From contig NZ_JALBWV010000013.1 in assembly GCF_022678645.1 (NCBI RefSeq), positions 97,823 to 161,822 on the forward strand: a DNA stretch of 64,000 nt, written 5' to 3'. Made by a program: the position numbers and the translations under genes. Below, one piece after another: positions 8,210-16,895 of this stretch. The DNA comes from Saccharopolyspora soli (GTDB taxonomy: Bacteria; Actinomycetota; Actinomycetes; Mycobacteriales; Pseudonocardiaceae). The notes beneath the pieces were generated by a model. It saw only the letters and a list, made by a program, of their open reading frames with translations, made no database searches and was not told the DNA's origin. Numbering within the stretch: position 1 is the stretch's first letter; every line of letters starts with the position of its first letter.

Positions 8210-8836
8210 ATGGCCAAGACGACGACCGCCCACGACGGCGGTGCGGGCTCGGCCCTTGGGCTGCGCGAGCGCAAGAAGCGGGCGACCCGGCAGGCCCTGC
8301 AACAGGCGGCCGTCCGGTTGTTCCGGGAGCACGGCATCGAGGCGGTCACCGTCGAGGACATCTGCGCCCAGGCCGGGGTGTCCCCGCGGACCTTCTTCAA
8401 CTACTTCACCGCCAAGGAAGAAGTGCTGGTGCCGTGGGACCCCGACATCGTCGAGAGCACCGCGCGGCGGGTTCTGGCGCAGCCCGCCGAGCATCCGCCG
8501 CTGCGCGTGGCGCACACCGTGCTCGGCGCGGCCATCGACACCGCGATGGCCGCACCAACCTGGCGGGACCAAGCGCTGCTGCTGCGCGACAAGCCCGAAC
8601 TGATCCGCCGGATCGCCAGCGCCTCGCGGACGTTGGAGACAGCCCTGGCCGACGGGCTCGCGCAGCGGCTCGGCCGGGACCGCGAAGACCACTACGTCCG
8701 GCTGCTGTCGGCCACTGCGATCACCGCGATGCGCAGTTGCATCCAGTCCTGGCACCGGGCCCATCCGGACACCGACCTGCACGACTTCCTCGACGAAGCG
8801 TTCGACCTGCTCAGCCGAGGACTGCCGCCCGACTGA
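8210..8836 (+). CDS. TetR/AcrR-family transcriptional regulator
   Basis: A 208-aa repressor. Its N-terminal TetR helix-turn-helix covers about residues 20-65 (VTVEDICAQAGVSPRTFFNY), and the helical C-terminal half would bind the ligand. The ATG at 8210 is chosen because homology begins shortly after it. A longer upstream frame exists but runs through the divergent promoter region. It faces the YhgE-like membrane gene and probably represses it. The Nudix gene begins 28 bases downstream on the same strand. Confidence 0.9.
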   Translation: MAKTTTAHDGGAGSALGLRERKKRATRQALQQAAVRLFREHGIEAVTVEDICAQAGVSPRTFFNYFTAKEEVLVPWDPDIVESTARRVLAQPAEHPPLRVAHTVLGAAIDTAMAAPTWRDQALLLRDKPELIRRIASASRTLETALADGLAQRLGRDREDHYVRLLSATAITAMRSCIQSWHRAHPDTDLHDFLDEAFDLLSRGLPPD

Positions 8837-8863
8837 CCCAGCGCCACCACCGAGAGGACCGCG

Positions 8864-9499
8864 ATGGCCGACCACGACCAGCCGCCGCTGCCGGACGATC
8901 CCGCCGAGACCCGACGGCAGATCGTCGCTCGGCTCTACCGGTTCCGCACCCGGCGCATCGCGTTGCAGGGCCGCCGAGCCGCGGCGGTCGCGATCACGCT
9001 GGCCAGCGATGGCAGCGGGCTGGGAGTCTGGCTGACCCGCCGAGCCGCGACGCTGCGCACCCACGCCGGTCAGTTCGCGCTGCCCGGCGGTCGGTTGGAT
9101 CCCGGCGAGGACGCCCGGCAGGCCGCACTGCGCGAACTGCGCGAGGAGCTCGGCGTGACCGCGCGGGCGCGGGACGTGCTCGGGCAGCTGGACGACTACG
9201 CGACGAGGTCCGGTTATGTCATCACGCCGATCGTGGTGTGGGTAGGCGCGGCACCTCCGCTGACGCCGAGTCCGGACGAGGTCGCCCGCGTCGACCTGGT
9301 GCCGCTGACCGAACTGGACGTCAAGCCCAGGTTCGTGCGGATCGCCGAATCCAACCGCCCGGTCATCCAGCTGCCGCTGCTCGGCACCTTCGTCCACGCC
9401 CCAACCGCAGCGGTCCTGCACCAGTTCACCGAGGTGGTGCTGCACGGCCGGGAGACCCGCGTGGCCGACCTGGAACAACCGGTTTTCGCCTGGCGCTGA
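8864..9499 (+). CDS. Nudix hydrolase, CoA-pyrophosphatase-like (NudL type)
   Basis: A 211-aa Nudix hydrolase. The Nudix box is complete ([20 protein letters not shown] followed by ELGV) with the metal-binding glutamates. The preceding segment of [18 protein letters not shown] resembles the NudL/CoAse signature (RS..L..H.GQ.sFPGG), which suggests hydrolysis of CoA or a CoA thioester. A ribosome binding site (GAGAGG) precedes the ATG. It is probably cotranscribed with the TetR gene. Confidence 0.85.
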   Translation: MADHDQPPLPDDPAETRRQIVARLYRFRTRRIALQGRRAAAVAITLASDGSGLGVWLTRRAATLRTHAGQFALPGGRLDPGEDARQAALRELREELGVTARARDVLGQLDDYATRSGYVITPIVVWVGAAPPLTPSPDEVARVDLVPLTELDVKPRFVRIAESNRPVIQLPLLGTFVHAPTAAVLHQFTEVVLHGRETRVADLEQPVFAWR

Positions 9500-9580
9500 C
9501 CCGCGGCGGCGCCCGGCAGTCACCGCGAGGCATCCTGGAGCGGACACCACCTGGTGCCGACCACTTCGGAGGAGGTAGCC

Positions 9581-9751
9581 GTGTTCAGTGGGACGTTCGG
9601 AGTGACCCATTGGCTGATCGTGATCGGGGTGCTGGTCGTGCTCTTCGGCGCGAAGCGGCTGCCCGCGGCCGCCCGTGGTCTGGGCCAGTCGATGCGCATC
9701 CTGAAAGCCGAGCTGCGCGACGACGCCGACAAGGACGACGAGCAGAAGTGA
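9581..9751 (+). CDS. tatA: Twin-arginine translocase TatA/TatE-like protein
   Basis: A 56-aa membrane protein with one N-terminal helix ([18 protein letters not shown]), the FGAKRLP hinge, an amphipathic helix ([15 protein letters not shown]) and a short acidic tail. This is the standard TatA plan, at the short end of the family range. The GTG at 9581 is preferred over the ATG at 9554 because GGAGGAGG lies just before it and the helix then begins at the normal position. No tatB or tatC is adjacent, so it may be a second TatA copy. Confidence 0.82.
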   Translation: MFSGTFGVTHWLIVIGVLVVLFGAKRLPAAARGLGQSMRILKAELRDDADKDDEQK

Positions 9752-9834
9752 CCCCATCGCGGGCGTAGCCTGGATGCCGGGAGAAACGCTCCGCCGCGCG
9801 CGCGTGGATCGTGCTGACGCATCGGAGGAGCGGG

Positions 9835-10935
9835 ATGGACCTGATCCGGCTGTCCCTGTGCGGCGACGTGATGCCGGGTCGCGGCGTCGACCAGATCCTG
9901 CCGCACCCCGGCAATCCCAGCCTGCACGAGCACTTCCTGCGGGACGCGCGCAGCTATGTCGTGGCGGCCGAGGCGCGCAACGGCCCGATCACCTGCCCAG
10001 TCGGCTTCGCCTGGCCTTGGGGCGATGCGTTGCGCGCATTGGCGGCAGCCGCACCCGATGTGCGGGTGATCAACCTGGAGTCCAGCATCACCCGCTGCGA
10101 CGACTTCGCGCCGCACAAGGGCGTGCACTACCGGATGAGCCCGGACAACGTGCGCTGTCTGAGCGCCGGTCGGCCGGACGTGTGCAACCTGGCCAACAAC
10201 CACGTCCTGGATTTCGGCCGCCAAGGGCTCGCCGACACGTTGCACGCGCTGTCGCTGGCCGGACTGCGCTGGGTGGGCGCCGGGCACGACGACGCCGAAG
10301 CGCGCCGACCGGTGGTGCTCGGCACCTCGCACGGCCGGGTGGTGGTGTTCGGTTACGGCGCGGCGTCCAGCGGCATCCCGGCGGGCTGGGCGGCGACGTC
10401 CCGGCGGTCCGGGGTCAACTTCCTGCCCGACCTCTCCGATCGACGGGCCGCCGAGATCACCGGCGAGATCCGCGAGCGGACCCGGCCCGGCGACGTGGTG
10501 ATCGTCTCGCTGCACTGGGGCACGAACTGGCAGTACCACGTCGGAGCCGACCAGGTCCGCTTCGCGCACCAGCTGATCGACGGCGGGGTGCACGTGGTGC
10601 ACGGGCACTCCTCGCACCACCCGAGACCGATCGAGATCTACCACGACCGGCTGGTGCTCTACGGCTGCGGCGATTTCATCGACGACTACGAGGGCATTCC
10701 GGGTTACGAGCAGTACCGGGACGATCTGCGCCTGCTGTTCTTCGCCTCGCTGGCCACCTCCGGCGAACTCGTCGACCTGCGGATGCTGCCGATGCAGGCC
10801 AGGCAGATGCGCCTGCACCCCGCGTCGCCATCCGACGCCGAATGGCTTCGCGCCACGTTGGCGCGGGTGAGCGCCTGCTTCGGCACGGCGGTCTCGCTGT
10901 CGGACGGGGCGCTGCTGGCTCGGCCCCGCGCGTGA
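9835..10935 (+). CDS. CapA-family protein (metallophosphatase-like fold)
   Basis: A 366-aa protein of the CapA/PgsA family, named after poly-gamma-glutamate capsule synthesis. The family blocks are present: CGDVMPGRGVD at the start, NLESSIT, CNLANNHVLDFG, SLHWGTNWQYH and HGHSSHHPRPIEIY. GGAGGAG lies before the chosen ATG. There is no signal peptide or membrane anchor, unlike true capsule CapA, so a cytoplasmic role is likely. No capB or capC neighbours are present, and the function stays open. Confidence 0.85.
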   Translation: MDLIRLSLCGDVMPGRGVDQILPHPGNPSLHEHFLRDARSYVVAAEARNGPITCPVGFAWPWGDALRALAAAAPDVRVINLESSITRCDDFAPHKGVHYRMSPDNVRCLSAGRPDVCNLANNHVLDFGRQGLADTLHALSLAGLRWVGAGHDDAEARRPVVLGTSHGRVVVFGYGAASSGIPAGWAATSRRSGVNFLPDLSDRRAAEITGEIRERTRPGDVVIVSLHWGTNWQYHVGADQVRFAHQLIDGGVHVVHGHSSHHPRPIEIYHDRLVLYGCGDFIDDYEGIPGYEQYRDDLRLLFFASLATSGELVDLRMLPMQARQMRLHPASPSDAEWLRATLARVSACFGTAVSLSDGALLARPRA

Positions 10936-11008
10936 CGTGCCGCGCCGCTGCGGTACCGTCGGCGCATTGTCCATAAAGGACGCCCGATCCGAAGGAGCGC
11001 CTTTCGAC

Positions 11009-11446
11009 ATGGCCCACAACGACGTCGCCCAGCAACGCCGCCGGGTCATCCGGATGGAACAGCACGCGACGCGCGAACAGCCGCCGCGTCGCCGCCGCGG
11101 CTACACCGTCCGGTTCGACGTCGGCGGCGTCACGGGCCACCTGACCACCAACGCCTACCCGGACGGCAAGCTCGGCGAGGTCTGGGTGCGCGTCGACCAG
11201 CAGGGCAGCCCGATCAGCGGCTTCCTGGACAGCCTGTCGGCAGCCGTGTCGCTGGGCCTGCAGCACGGTGTTCCGTTGGAGCGGTACGTGGCGAAGTACG
11301 TCGGCATGCGGTTCGAACCGTGCGGCCCGGTCTCCGACCCGGAGATCGAGTACGCGCACTCCCTCCCGGACTACGTCTTCCGCCGCTTGGCCCTGGACTA
11401 CCTGGACACCCGCACCTCCGCGGAACTCGGCATCCGCGGCGGCTGA
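11009..11446 (+). CDS. Stand-alone TSCPD domain protein, like the C-terminus of B12-dependent ribonucleotide reductase (NrdJ)
   Basis: A 145-aa protein. From residue 31 onward it matches the C-terminal TSCPD region of adenosylcobalamin-dependent ribonucleotide reductase: GYTVRFDVGG, LGEVWVRVDQQGSPISGFLD, SLGLQHGVPLERYV, MRFEPCGPVSDPEI and DYVFRRLALDYL. It has no catalytic barrel. The ATG at 11009 follows GAAGGAG, so it looks like a designed gene rather than a torn-off tail. In full NrdJ this region follows the barrel. Here it could supply a regulatory or redox function in trans, or act independently. Confidence 0.8.
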   Translation: MAHNDVAQQRRRVIRMEQHATREQPPRRRRGYTVRFDVGGVTGHLTTNAYPDGKLGEVWVRVDQQGSPISGFLDSLSAAVSLGLQHGVPLERYVAKYVGMRFEPCGPVSDPEIEYAHSLPDYVFRRLALDYLDTRTSAELGIRGG

Positions 11447-11456
11447 GTCCCGGAGA

Positions 11457-12818
11457 TCACTTCCTCGGTTCCGACATGCGGTCCCCGGCTCGGGTTGGTG
11501 CCCGCCAACCGAACACGAGGGGCAGGACCAGCGCGAGTGCCGCGAGTGCACCCCAGATCCCCGCGATGGCCCAGCTCGCCCCGGCGAGCGCGAGCACCGG
11601 GGTGAAGGTCACCGCGGTCACCTCGACCGGCAGGATCGGCAGGTAGGCGACGGCGAAATCCTCCAGGGTCTTGGAGCGCAGCCGCGGATCGATGATGCGC
11701 AGCAGCGCGATTCCGGTCGAGACCGAGCCGGTCGCCCAACCCCAGGTGAAGATCTGCTTCTCGAACCACGCGTCGCCGAGCATCCGCGGCGCCAGGCCGA
11801 GCCCGAGCAGCAGGCACAGCGCCAACCCGACGACGAACAGGACTAGCAGCGGCAGCCAGTAGTCGGCCACGAAGCTCGGCACGATGGAAGCGATTCCGCA
11901 GACCACGAGGACGTCGGTGGCGCTGCCGGAGATCGACTTGAGCGACTCGGGATCGACGAGGCGGCGCGTCCGGGTGGCGGACAGCAGCGCGCGCACGACC
12001 AGCCCGACCAGGAACGCGATCGAGAACAGTGGGAACGACACCGCCGGGAAGACCTCGCCGAGCAGCGTGTTGACCCCGTACGCCGCCGCGGAGATCACCA
12101 GGACGATCCCCGCCTGGAAGCTCAACGATTCGATCGTGCCGCCCGAGAACGTGTGCGTGCCGATCGCGGGCCGATCCCCTTCCGGGCGCAGGACTCCGGT
12201 TCGGACGTGCTCGGGCAACGCGCCGAGCCCTTCGAATTCCTTGGCGTGCCCGCGCTTCGCGCCGATCTTGGCCTGGACGATGCCGCCGACGATGCCGACC
12301 AGCAATCCGACCGTCGCGGAGGTGAAGGCCAACGACTGCGCTTCGGCCCAGCCGCCGTCGCCGAAGACCGTTCCCATCGCCGCGGCTGAGCCGAATCCGC
12401 CAGCCCATCCGGCGAACAGCAGCAGACCGAATCCGTCGGGCGTGCCGAACAGCGGGCCCAGCACCAGCAGTCCCAACACAACGCCGAGGGCGACCTGCGC
12501 CGCGTACATCAGCACGCCGTAGCTGGCGAACCCGGCCACCGAGCGACCGAGTCGCCGGAGGTCGAGGTCGTCGGTCAGCGCGAGGCAGGCGAACACGACC
12601 ACGATGAGCACCGATGAATACGTGCCGAGTTGTTCGGAGAACGGCAGGAGGCCGAGTCCCTCGGGCCCGAGCACGAGCCCGAGCACACCGGCGATCACGC
12701 TGGCCGGGACCATCAGCGTCTGCAACGGTCGGACGGTCGCTCGGAGCGCGGTTCCGACCACGAGGAGCAGGCCGATGAGTCCGGCGTCCACGAGCAGGGA
12801 CCAGGCTGAGTAATCCAT
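11457..12818 (-). CDS. Sodium:glutamate symporter (GltS)-family membrane protein
   Basis: A 453-aa polytopic membrane protein with about 12 hydrophobic segments arranged as two similar halves. Glycine-rich re-entrant segments such as FAGWAGGFGSAAAMG and TWGWATGSVSTGIALL are the kind GltS-type carriers use for substrate and sodium binding. The ATG at 12818 is preferred over GTG 12824 because TAGGAG stands before it. It follows the LysR gene by 8 bases, so solute uptake is probably linked to the amine oxidase of the same run. Confidence 0.75.
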   Translation of the reverse strand: MDYSAWSLLVDAGLIGLLLVVGTALRATVRPLQTLMVPASVIAGVLGLVLGPEGLGLLPFSEQLGTYSSVLIVVVFACLALTDDLDLRRLGRSVAGFASYGVLMYAAQVALGVVLGLLVLGPLFGTPDGFGLLLFAGWAGGFGSAAAMGTVFGDGGWAEAQSLAFTSATVGLLVGIVGGIVQAKIGAKRGHAKEFEGLGALPEHVRTGVLRPEGDRPAIGTHTFSGGTIESLSFQAGIVLVISAAAYGVNTLLGEVFPAVSFPLFSIAFLVGLVVRALLSATRTRRLVDPESLKSISGSATDVLVVCGIASIVPSFVADYWLPLLVLFVVGLALCLLLGLGLAPRMLGDAWFEKQIFTWGWATGSVSTGIALLRIIDPRLRSKTLEDFAVAYLPILPVEVTAVTFTPVLALAGASWAIAGIWGALAALALVLPLVFGWRAPTRAGDRMSEPRK

Positions 12819-12826
12819 GGGCACTC

Positions 12827-13786
12827 CTACGGTGCTGGTGCGGTGCCCTCCGCGGCCTGCTCGGCGTCGGAGGCGGTGGGACGGTGCGCATTGCCTTGAG
12901 CGGGGTCGTCCCCGCCGAAGCCGAGCGCGCGCTGGGCCGACCGGAAGGCGCGCGCGACAACCGGGAGCAACCCGAGCGGATCCCCGCTGGCGACCCTGGC
13001 GCGCAGCGGCGAGCGCGCGGTCGTGCCGGGAAGGCGGAGGAAGCGCACGCCGGGCCAGGGCGTGAGTCCGAGGATCTCGGAGACGATGGCCACCCCGAGA
13101 CCAGCCGAAACCAGGCCCAGCATCGCCTGTTCGCTTTGCACGTGGGCCACCGGTTCAGCGGAGAAACCGGCCTCCGCGCAGGCCGCGGCGATCGCGTCGA
13201 AGGCCACCGGAGCGCGGTCGCGGGCGAACAGCACGATGCGCTCGGTGGCGACGCCGCGCAGGGACGCGGTGTCGGCCTCGGCCAGCGGGTGCCCGACCGG
13301 AACGGCCAACAGCAGTCGTTCGTCGGCGAGCACGATTTGGTCCGGGGAAGGGTCCTCCCACTCCCGGAGGATGGCGAGGTCGACGCGCCCGGCTGCGAGC
13401 GCGTGCCGTTGCTCGGAGCTGCCGAGGTCGACCACTACGGGGTCCCACTGCGGCAGTTCCGGCAGCAGCGCCGGGAGCAGGGCCGGGAACGCGGAGGTCA
13501 CCGCAGCGATCCGGACCGGAGTGCGGCCCACGTCGCCGCGCACCAGGGTCCGCGCCTCCGCTGCCCTCCGGAGCAGGAAGAGGGCCTCCGGATAGAGCAC
13601 GTCGGCGGCGGAGGTCGGCAACACCGAGCGGCTGGTCCGCTCGAACAACCGCAGCCCGAGTTCGTGCTCAAGGTTGGCGATCGCCTGGCTCACCGGTGGC
13701 TGCGCGGTGTGCAGGCGGCGTGCCGCAGCGGTGAAGCTGCGCTCCTCGTACACGGCCACGAAGTGGCGCAACAGCCGCAGTTCCAC
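12827..13786 (-). CDS. LysR-family transcriptional regulator
   Basis: A 319-aa LysR regulator. The winged HTH is at residues 1-60 (LRHFVAVYEERSFTAAARRL, then AQPPVSQAI), followed by a periplasmic-binding-protein-like effector domain of about 200 residues and an extra C-terminal tail of about 30 residues. The GTG start at 13786 lies one base past the stop of the upstream oxidase gene, so it is translated from the same transcript. The usual divergent LysR arrangement is absent. Confidence 0.87.
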   Translation of the reverse strand: MELRLLRHFVAVYEERSFTAAARRLHTAQPPVSQAIANLEHELGLRLFERTSRSVLPTSAADVLYPEALFLLRRAAEARTLVRGDVGRTPVRIAAVTSAFPALLPALLPELPQWDPVVVDLGSSEQRHALAAGRVDLAILREWEDPSPDQIVLADERLLLAVPVGHPLAEADTASLRGVATERIVLFARDRAPVAFDAIAAACAEAGFSAEPVAHVQSEQAMLGLVSAGLGVAIVSEILGLTPWPGVRFLRLPGTTARSPLRARVASGDPLGLLPVVARAFRSAQRALGFGGDDPAQGNAHRPTASDAEQAAEGTAPAP

Positions 13787-13787
13787 A

Positions 13788-14912
13788 TCATCCCCCGAAC
13801 CGGTCCGGGGAGAACCGCGAGATGTCGTGCTGCTGCGGCAGTCCGAGGACGAGACGGGCCGCGATCTCGCCGAACGCGGGCGCGAGCTTGAAACCGTGCC
13901 CGGACAGCCCGGCGACGACCGCCACGCCGGGCTGGATCGCACCGATGACAGCCCGCCGGTCCGGCGTGTAGGCGTCCATGTGGACCGAGTGCCGACTCGG
14001 CTGCGCTGGCAGTTCTGGCAGCAGTCCGTGGACGTCGCGGCCCACCCCGGCCATGGCGTGCGGCTCCAGGAAGCGGGTCAGCCCAGCGGGGTCGTCGATC
14101 GAACCCCAGGCATCGGCCCAGCCCGCTTTGACCAGAGCACCGTCAAGGCTCGGGATGCCGAACAGGTGCACGTCCCCGAGATCGCGGATGAAACCGGGGA
14201 AGACCTCCGGCGCGTACCTTGCCGGGTCTTCGGGAGCGAACCAGGTCAGCACGAGCGGACGGATGTCGAGCAGCGCCCGCAGTTCCGGCAGGAGTTGCGC
14301 CGCCCAGGCTCCGGCGGTGACGACGACGTGCTTCGCAGTGCGGACGCCCTGCTCGGTCGTCACACGCACGCCACCAGGAATCGGCTCGACCGCGGTCACC
14401 GGAGCGCTGTCGAGCAGCTCCGCACCCGCTCGCCGCGCCCGACGCAGCGCTTCGTGCACCGCGGACTCGGGCCGCAGCACCCCGCCGAGCTTGTCGAGCA
14501 CCCCGATCTCGTCGGTGATCGACCCGTGCTGGGGGAACCGGTGCGCCAGCTCAGCCGCGTCGAGCACCTCGTGGGCAATCCCGTGCTGCTGCACCGAGAC
14601 AAGCACGTTGCGCATCGGCGTGATCGTCGGAGCACCGATCGACAGCACGCCCGCGGGGTGGAACAGCGTCCGCCGCCCACCCCGCTCCAACTCCTGCCAG
14701 AGCTCCCGCGCCTGCAGCAGCATCGGGACGTACTCCGGACTTTCGTGGTAGCCGGTGCGGAACAACCGCGACTCGCCCGCGTAGCCCCCGAAGTCGTGCC
14801 CGAGCGCATGCCGCTCCACGCCGATGACCCGCGCGCCGTGGATCTCGGCGAGGCGCCAGCTGGCCATCGCCCCCACGGTACCGAGCCCCACCACGACGAC
14901 ATCCGCATCCAT
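13788..14912 (-). CDS. solA: FAD-dependent amine oxidase, monomeric sarcosine oxidase / N-methyltryptophan oxidase family
   Basis: A 374-aa flavoprotein of the MSOX/SolA family. It has the N-terminal dinucleotide motif VVVVGLGTVGAMASW, the motif GHDFGGYAGESRLFR after the FAD-binding strand, and GLSGHGFKLAPAFGE near the C-terminus. These enzymes demethylate or deaminate secondary amino acids using O2. In MSOX and SolA the FAD is tied to a cysteine in V-C-M-Y-T-x-T-P-D. Here the gapless equivalent, V-H-M-D-A-Y-T-P-D at 310-318, has histidine (H311). The exact substrate is therefore uncertain. First gene of the oxidase-LysR-GltS run. Confidence 0.82.
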   Translation of the reverse strand: MDADVVVVGLGTVGAMASWRLAEIHGARVIGVERHALGHDFGGYAGESRLFRTGYHESPEYVPMLLQARELWQELERGGRRTLFHPAGVLSIGAPTITPMRNVLVSVQQHGIAHEVLDAAELAHRFPQHGSITDEIGVLDKLGGVLRPESAVHEALRRARRAGAELLDSAPVTAVEPIPGGVRVTTEQGVRTAKHVVVTAGAWAAQLLPELRALLDIRPLVLTWFAPEDPARYAPEVFPGFIRDLGDVHLFGIPSLDGALVKAGWADAWGSIDDPAGLTRFLEPHAMAGVGRDVHGLLPELPAQPSRHSVHMDAYTPDRRAVIGAIQPGVAVVAGLSGHGFKLAPAFGEIAARLVLGLPQQHDISRFSPDRFGG

Positions 14913-14999
14913 GGACGGAGATTCTCAACATCTCCACCGCATCATCGCAATACCTCATCGATATCAGGACGCTGGCGAGCTATAGGAACGCGGTATGAA

Positions 15000-15527
15000 T
15001 CACGGCCGGACCGGCTGGTTGGGGCGCGGAACGTTGTTCGCGCTCCTCGCTCGGGCCGCTTCGAGTGATTCGCCCAGCGTCCACAAAGCCACACCGATCA
15101 GCACCAAGTCCTTGAGGAGGAACTGTCCTGGCTGCGCCGACAACACCGGAAACCCGCCAGCGAAACTGCCGATGACCCCAGGGGTGGTGAACAGGAAGCT
15201 CAGGGTCCCCAGGAACAGCACGACCGCAAGGGCGCTTCCGCCGACGGACAACCGTGGCCAGAGCGGGTAAACCGCAATGAGTACCGCAGCGACGATTTCC
15301 ATGGTACCGAGCAGAACCGCGACTTCCTCGAAGCTGAGGAAGTCGTAGAGCCAACTCATCAGCGGACTGTGCTGAATCAGCACTCGGCTCTCCATCTTGA
15401 CGTACTTCCCCGCGCCGATCCAGATCAATACGACGACCAACCCATATCGACTCACCAGTCGACCCGCGGCCATGAACCACTCGTCAGCGCTGCTCGCGGG
15501 AGCTGTCATGCTCAGACCACCCGACAT
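15000..15527 (-). CDS. DUF417 / YkgB-like (RclC-type) membrane protein
   Basis: A 175-aa membrane protein with four hydrophobic helices and the DUF417 pattern: YGLVVVLIWIGAGKYVKMES near the N-terminus, SFEEVAVLLGTMEIVAAVLI in the middle and TLSFLFTTPGV. Members include RclC of the reactive-chlorine response, but many have no known role. The start is chosen at the ATG at 15527. The ATG at 15509 is an equal candidate, and the frame upstream to 15608 looks non-coding. No redox regulator is adjacent. Confidence 0.72.
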   Translation of the reverse strand: MSGGLSMTAPASSADEWFMAAGRLVSRYGLVVVLIWIGAGKYVKMESRVLIQHSPLMSWLYDFLSFEEVAVLLGTMEIVAAVLIAVYPLWPRLSVGGSALAVVLFLGTLSFLFTTPGVIGSFAGGFPVLSAQPGQFLLKDLVLIGVALWTLGESLEAARARSANNVPRPNQPVRP

Positions 15528-15793
15528 GCGAAATACCCCTAAACTCAAGGTTCCTTCATTTGCAAGCAAAGACCGGACACGTCGCGGCGCGCTCGTCACC
15601 GATGCCACGCCCAGTTCGCGGCCAAAAGAGGAGCCTTCTCACCATTCCCGAATTGTGATATGCACCACTCGCCCGAAACTCCTGCGGGCGGTAGGTGAGC
15701 ACTCCGAAATACAAGGGCGGTAAGAACCGGGACGTCCGCGCCACCAACCAACACAATGGCGCGACGAACGGCTCATAGATCGAGGAGTACAGG

Positions 15794-16261
15794 ATGGACG
15801 AGGTCGGCCACTACCAGATTCGACGCAGTGGCGACCGGTGGTGGCTGGTGTCGCCGCAGCACCGCCGCTTCTTCAACATCGGCATCGCGCACGCCGAGCC
15901 GACAAACCTGCAGTACCCGCACAACATCGCGATCTGGCGCGAGAGGTACGGATCCCGGGAACGCTGGATCCGCAACGGTTTGGTGCGCGACCTCACCGAG
16001 TGGGGCTTCACCGCGATCGGCAGCACCGAGGAATACATCAGCGGCACCGGACTCGGCGTAACCGGCACCCCGATCGACATCGGGCACTCGCACGGCTGGC
16101 ATCCGTCGGACTACGCTGCTGCGGACCTGCCGTACTGCGTGCCGCTGCGACCTCTGGAGATCGAGGCGTGGAACGGCCACCCGGCATACCGCGACCCCAC
16201 CTCGACCGCGTTCGGCGAGTACTGCGACTACCTCGCTCGGGGACACGATGAGCCAGCCTGA
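15794..16261 (+). pseudogene. Truncated N-terminal part of an agarase-like glycoside-hydrolase-family protein
   Basis: A 155-aa frame with a proper ribosome binding site. It reads as the opening of the agarase-like family: GDRWWLVSPQHRRFFNIGI, then NIAIWRERYGSRERWIRNGL, a DLTEWGF motif and DIGHSHGWHPSDYAAADLPY. As I recall the family, such proteins run to several hundred residues, so the catalytic barrel would be mostly missing here. The frame ends in a clean stop in the vestigial stretch, so it is called a truncated gene. A functional short protein cannot be excluded. Confidence 0.6.
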
Positions 16262-16293
16262 CCCGACGCAGTGGTCTGCGATTCCTCGCGCTG

Positions 16294-16620
16294 TCAGGCG
16301 GTCCTGCCGATCAGATCGGTGATGGCCGCCACTACCGGACCCGTCTGCTCATGGGGAAGACCATGCCCGCCGTCGAGTTCCAGCAGCACCGCACCGGGTA
16401 TGGCTTCGGCGGCGTGCTCGGAGTGCGCCGGGTCGACGAAGTTGTCGGCGAGACCGCTGATGACGAGTGTTGGGGCGCTGATGGTGAGCAGATCTGCCTC
16501 GACGTCTATCGTCCGCGCGAGAACGATCTGCGCACGCGCACCAGGAGCCAGGTGGGATCCGGTCCGGCGAACCACGTCGTCCAACAGGTCCTCGGGCAAG
16601 CTGGTCGCCGCCCACGTCGA
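16294..16620 (-). pseudogene. C-terminal remnant of an alpha/beta-hydrolase
   Basis: About 105 codons encode the tail of an alpha/beta-hydrolase. APTLVISGLADNFVDPAHSE carries the acid residue region and DGGHGLPHEQTGPV carries the catalytic histidine. The nucleophile-elbow half is absent, and upstream of about 16620 the sequence changes to a plus-strand TetR tail. This is a deletion remnant, not a functional enzyme. Confidence 0.6.
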
Positions 16621-16837
16621 CCTGCCCGAGCCAGCGGCCGCGCAGTTCACCGAAGCAGTGGTCGTCACGACATCCGGACTGTGGCCCTACACGCACCCGA
16701 GCGACGTCTCCGCACAAGTCACGGCCGAGTGGGGCCACCGACCGCCCGCCGAGACGTTCGCCGACCAACTCACCGAACTGCTCGCCAACCACCTCGTGGG
16801 AATCCTCGCCCGCGGACGGCAAACCCGGCAGCCGTAA
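16612..16837 (+). pseudogene. C-terminal remnant of a TetR-family regulator
   Basis: About 75 codons resemble the ligand-binding tail of a TetR regulator: AAQFTEAVVVTTSGLWPYTH followed by PSDVSAQVTAEWGHRPPAET and a closing LTELLANHLVGILARGRQ. The DNA-binding half is absent and no start codon fits. It abuts the hydrolase remnant on the other strand at about 16612-16620, so one deletion probably removed the front of both genes. Confidence 0.5.
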
Positions 16838-16895
16838 ACAGCTGTGTGTTCCACAGTGGACTTCACGTGCTGGCGACGACGCTTGGTTCTGGGAT

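Noticed and set aside
9835..10935. Capsule (poly-gamma-glutamate) synthesis gene cluster
   Set aside because: CapA-like alone, without capB/capC or membrane anchor, so a capsule locus is not supported.
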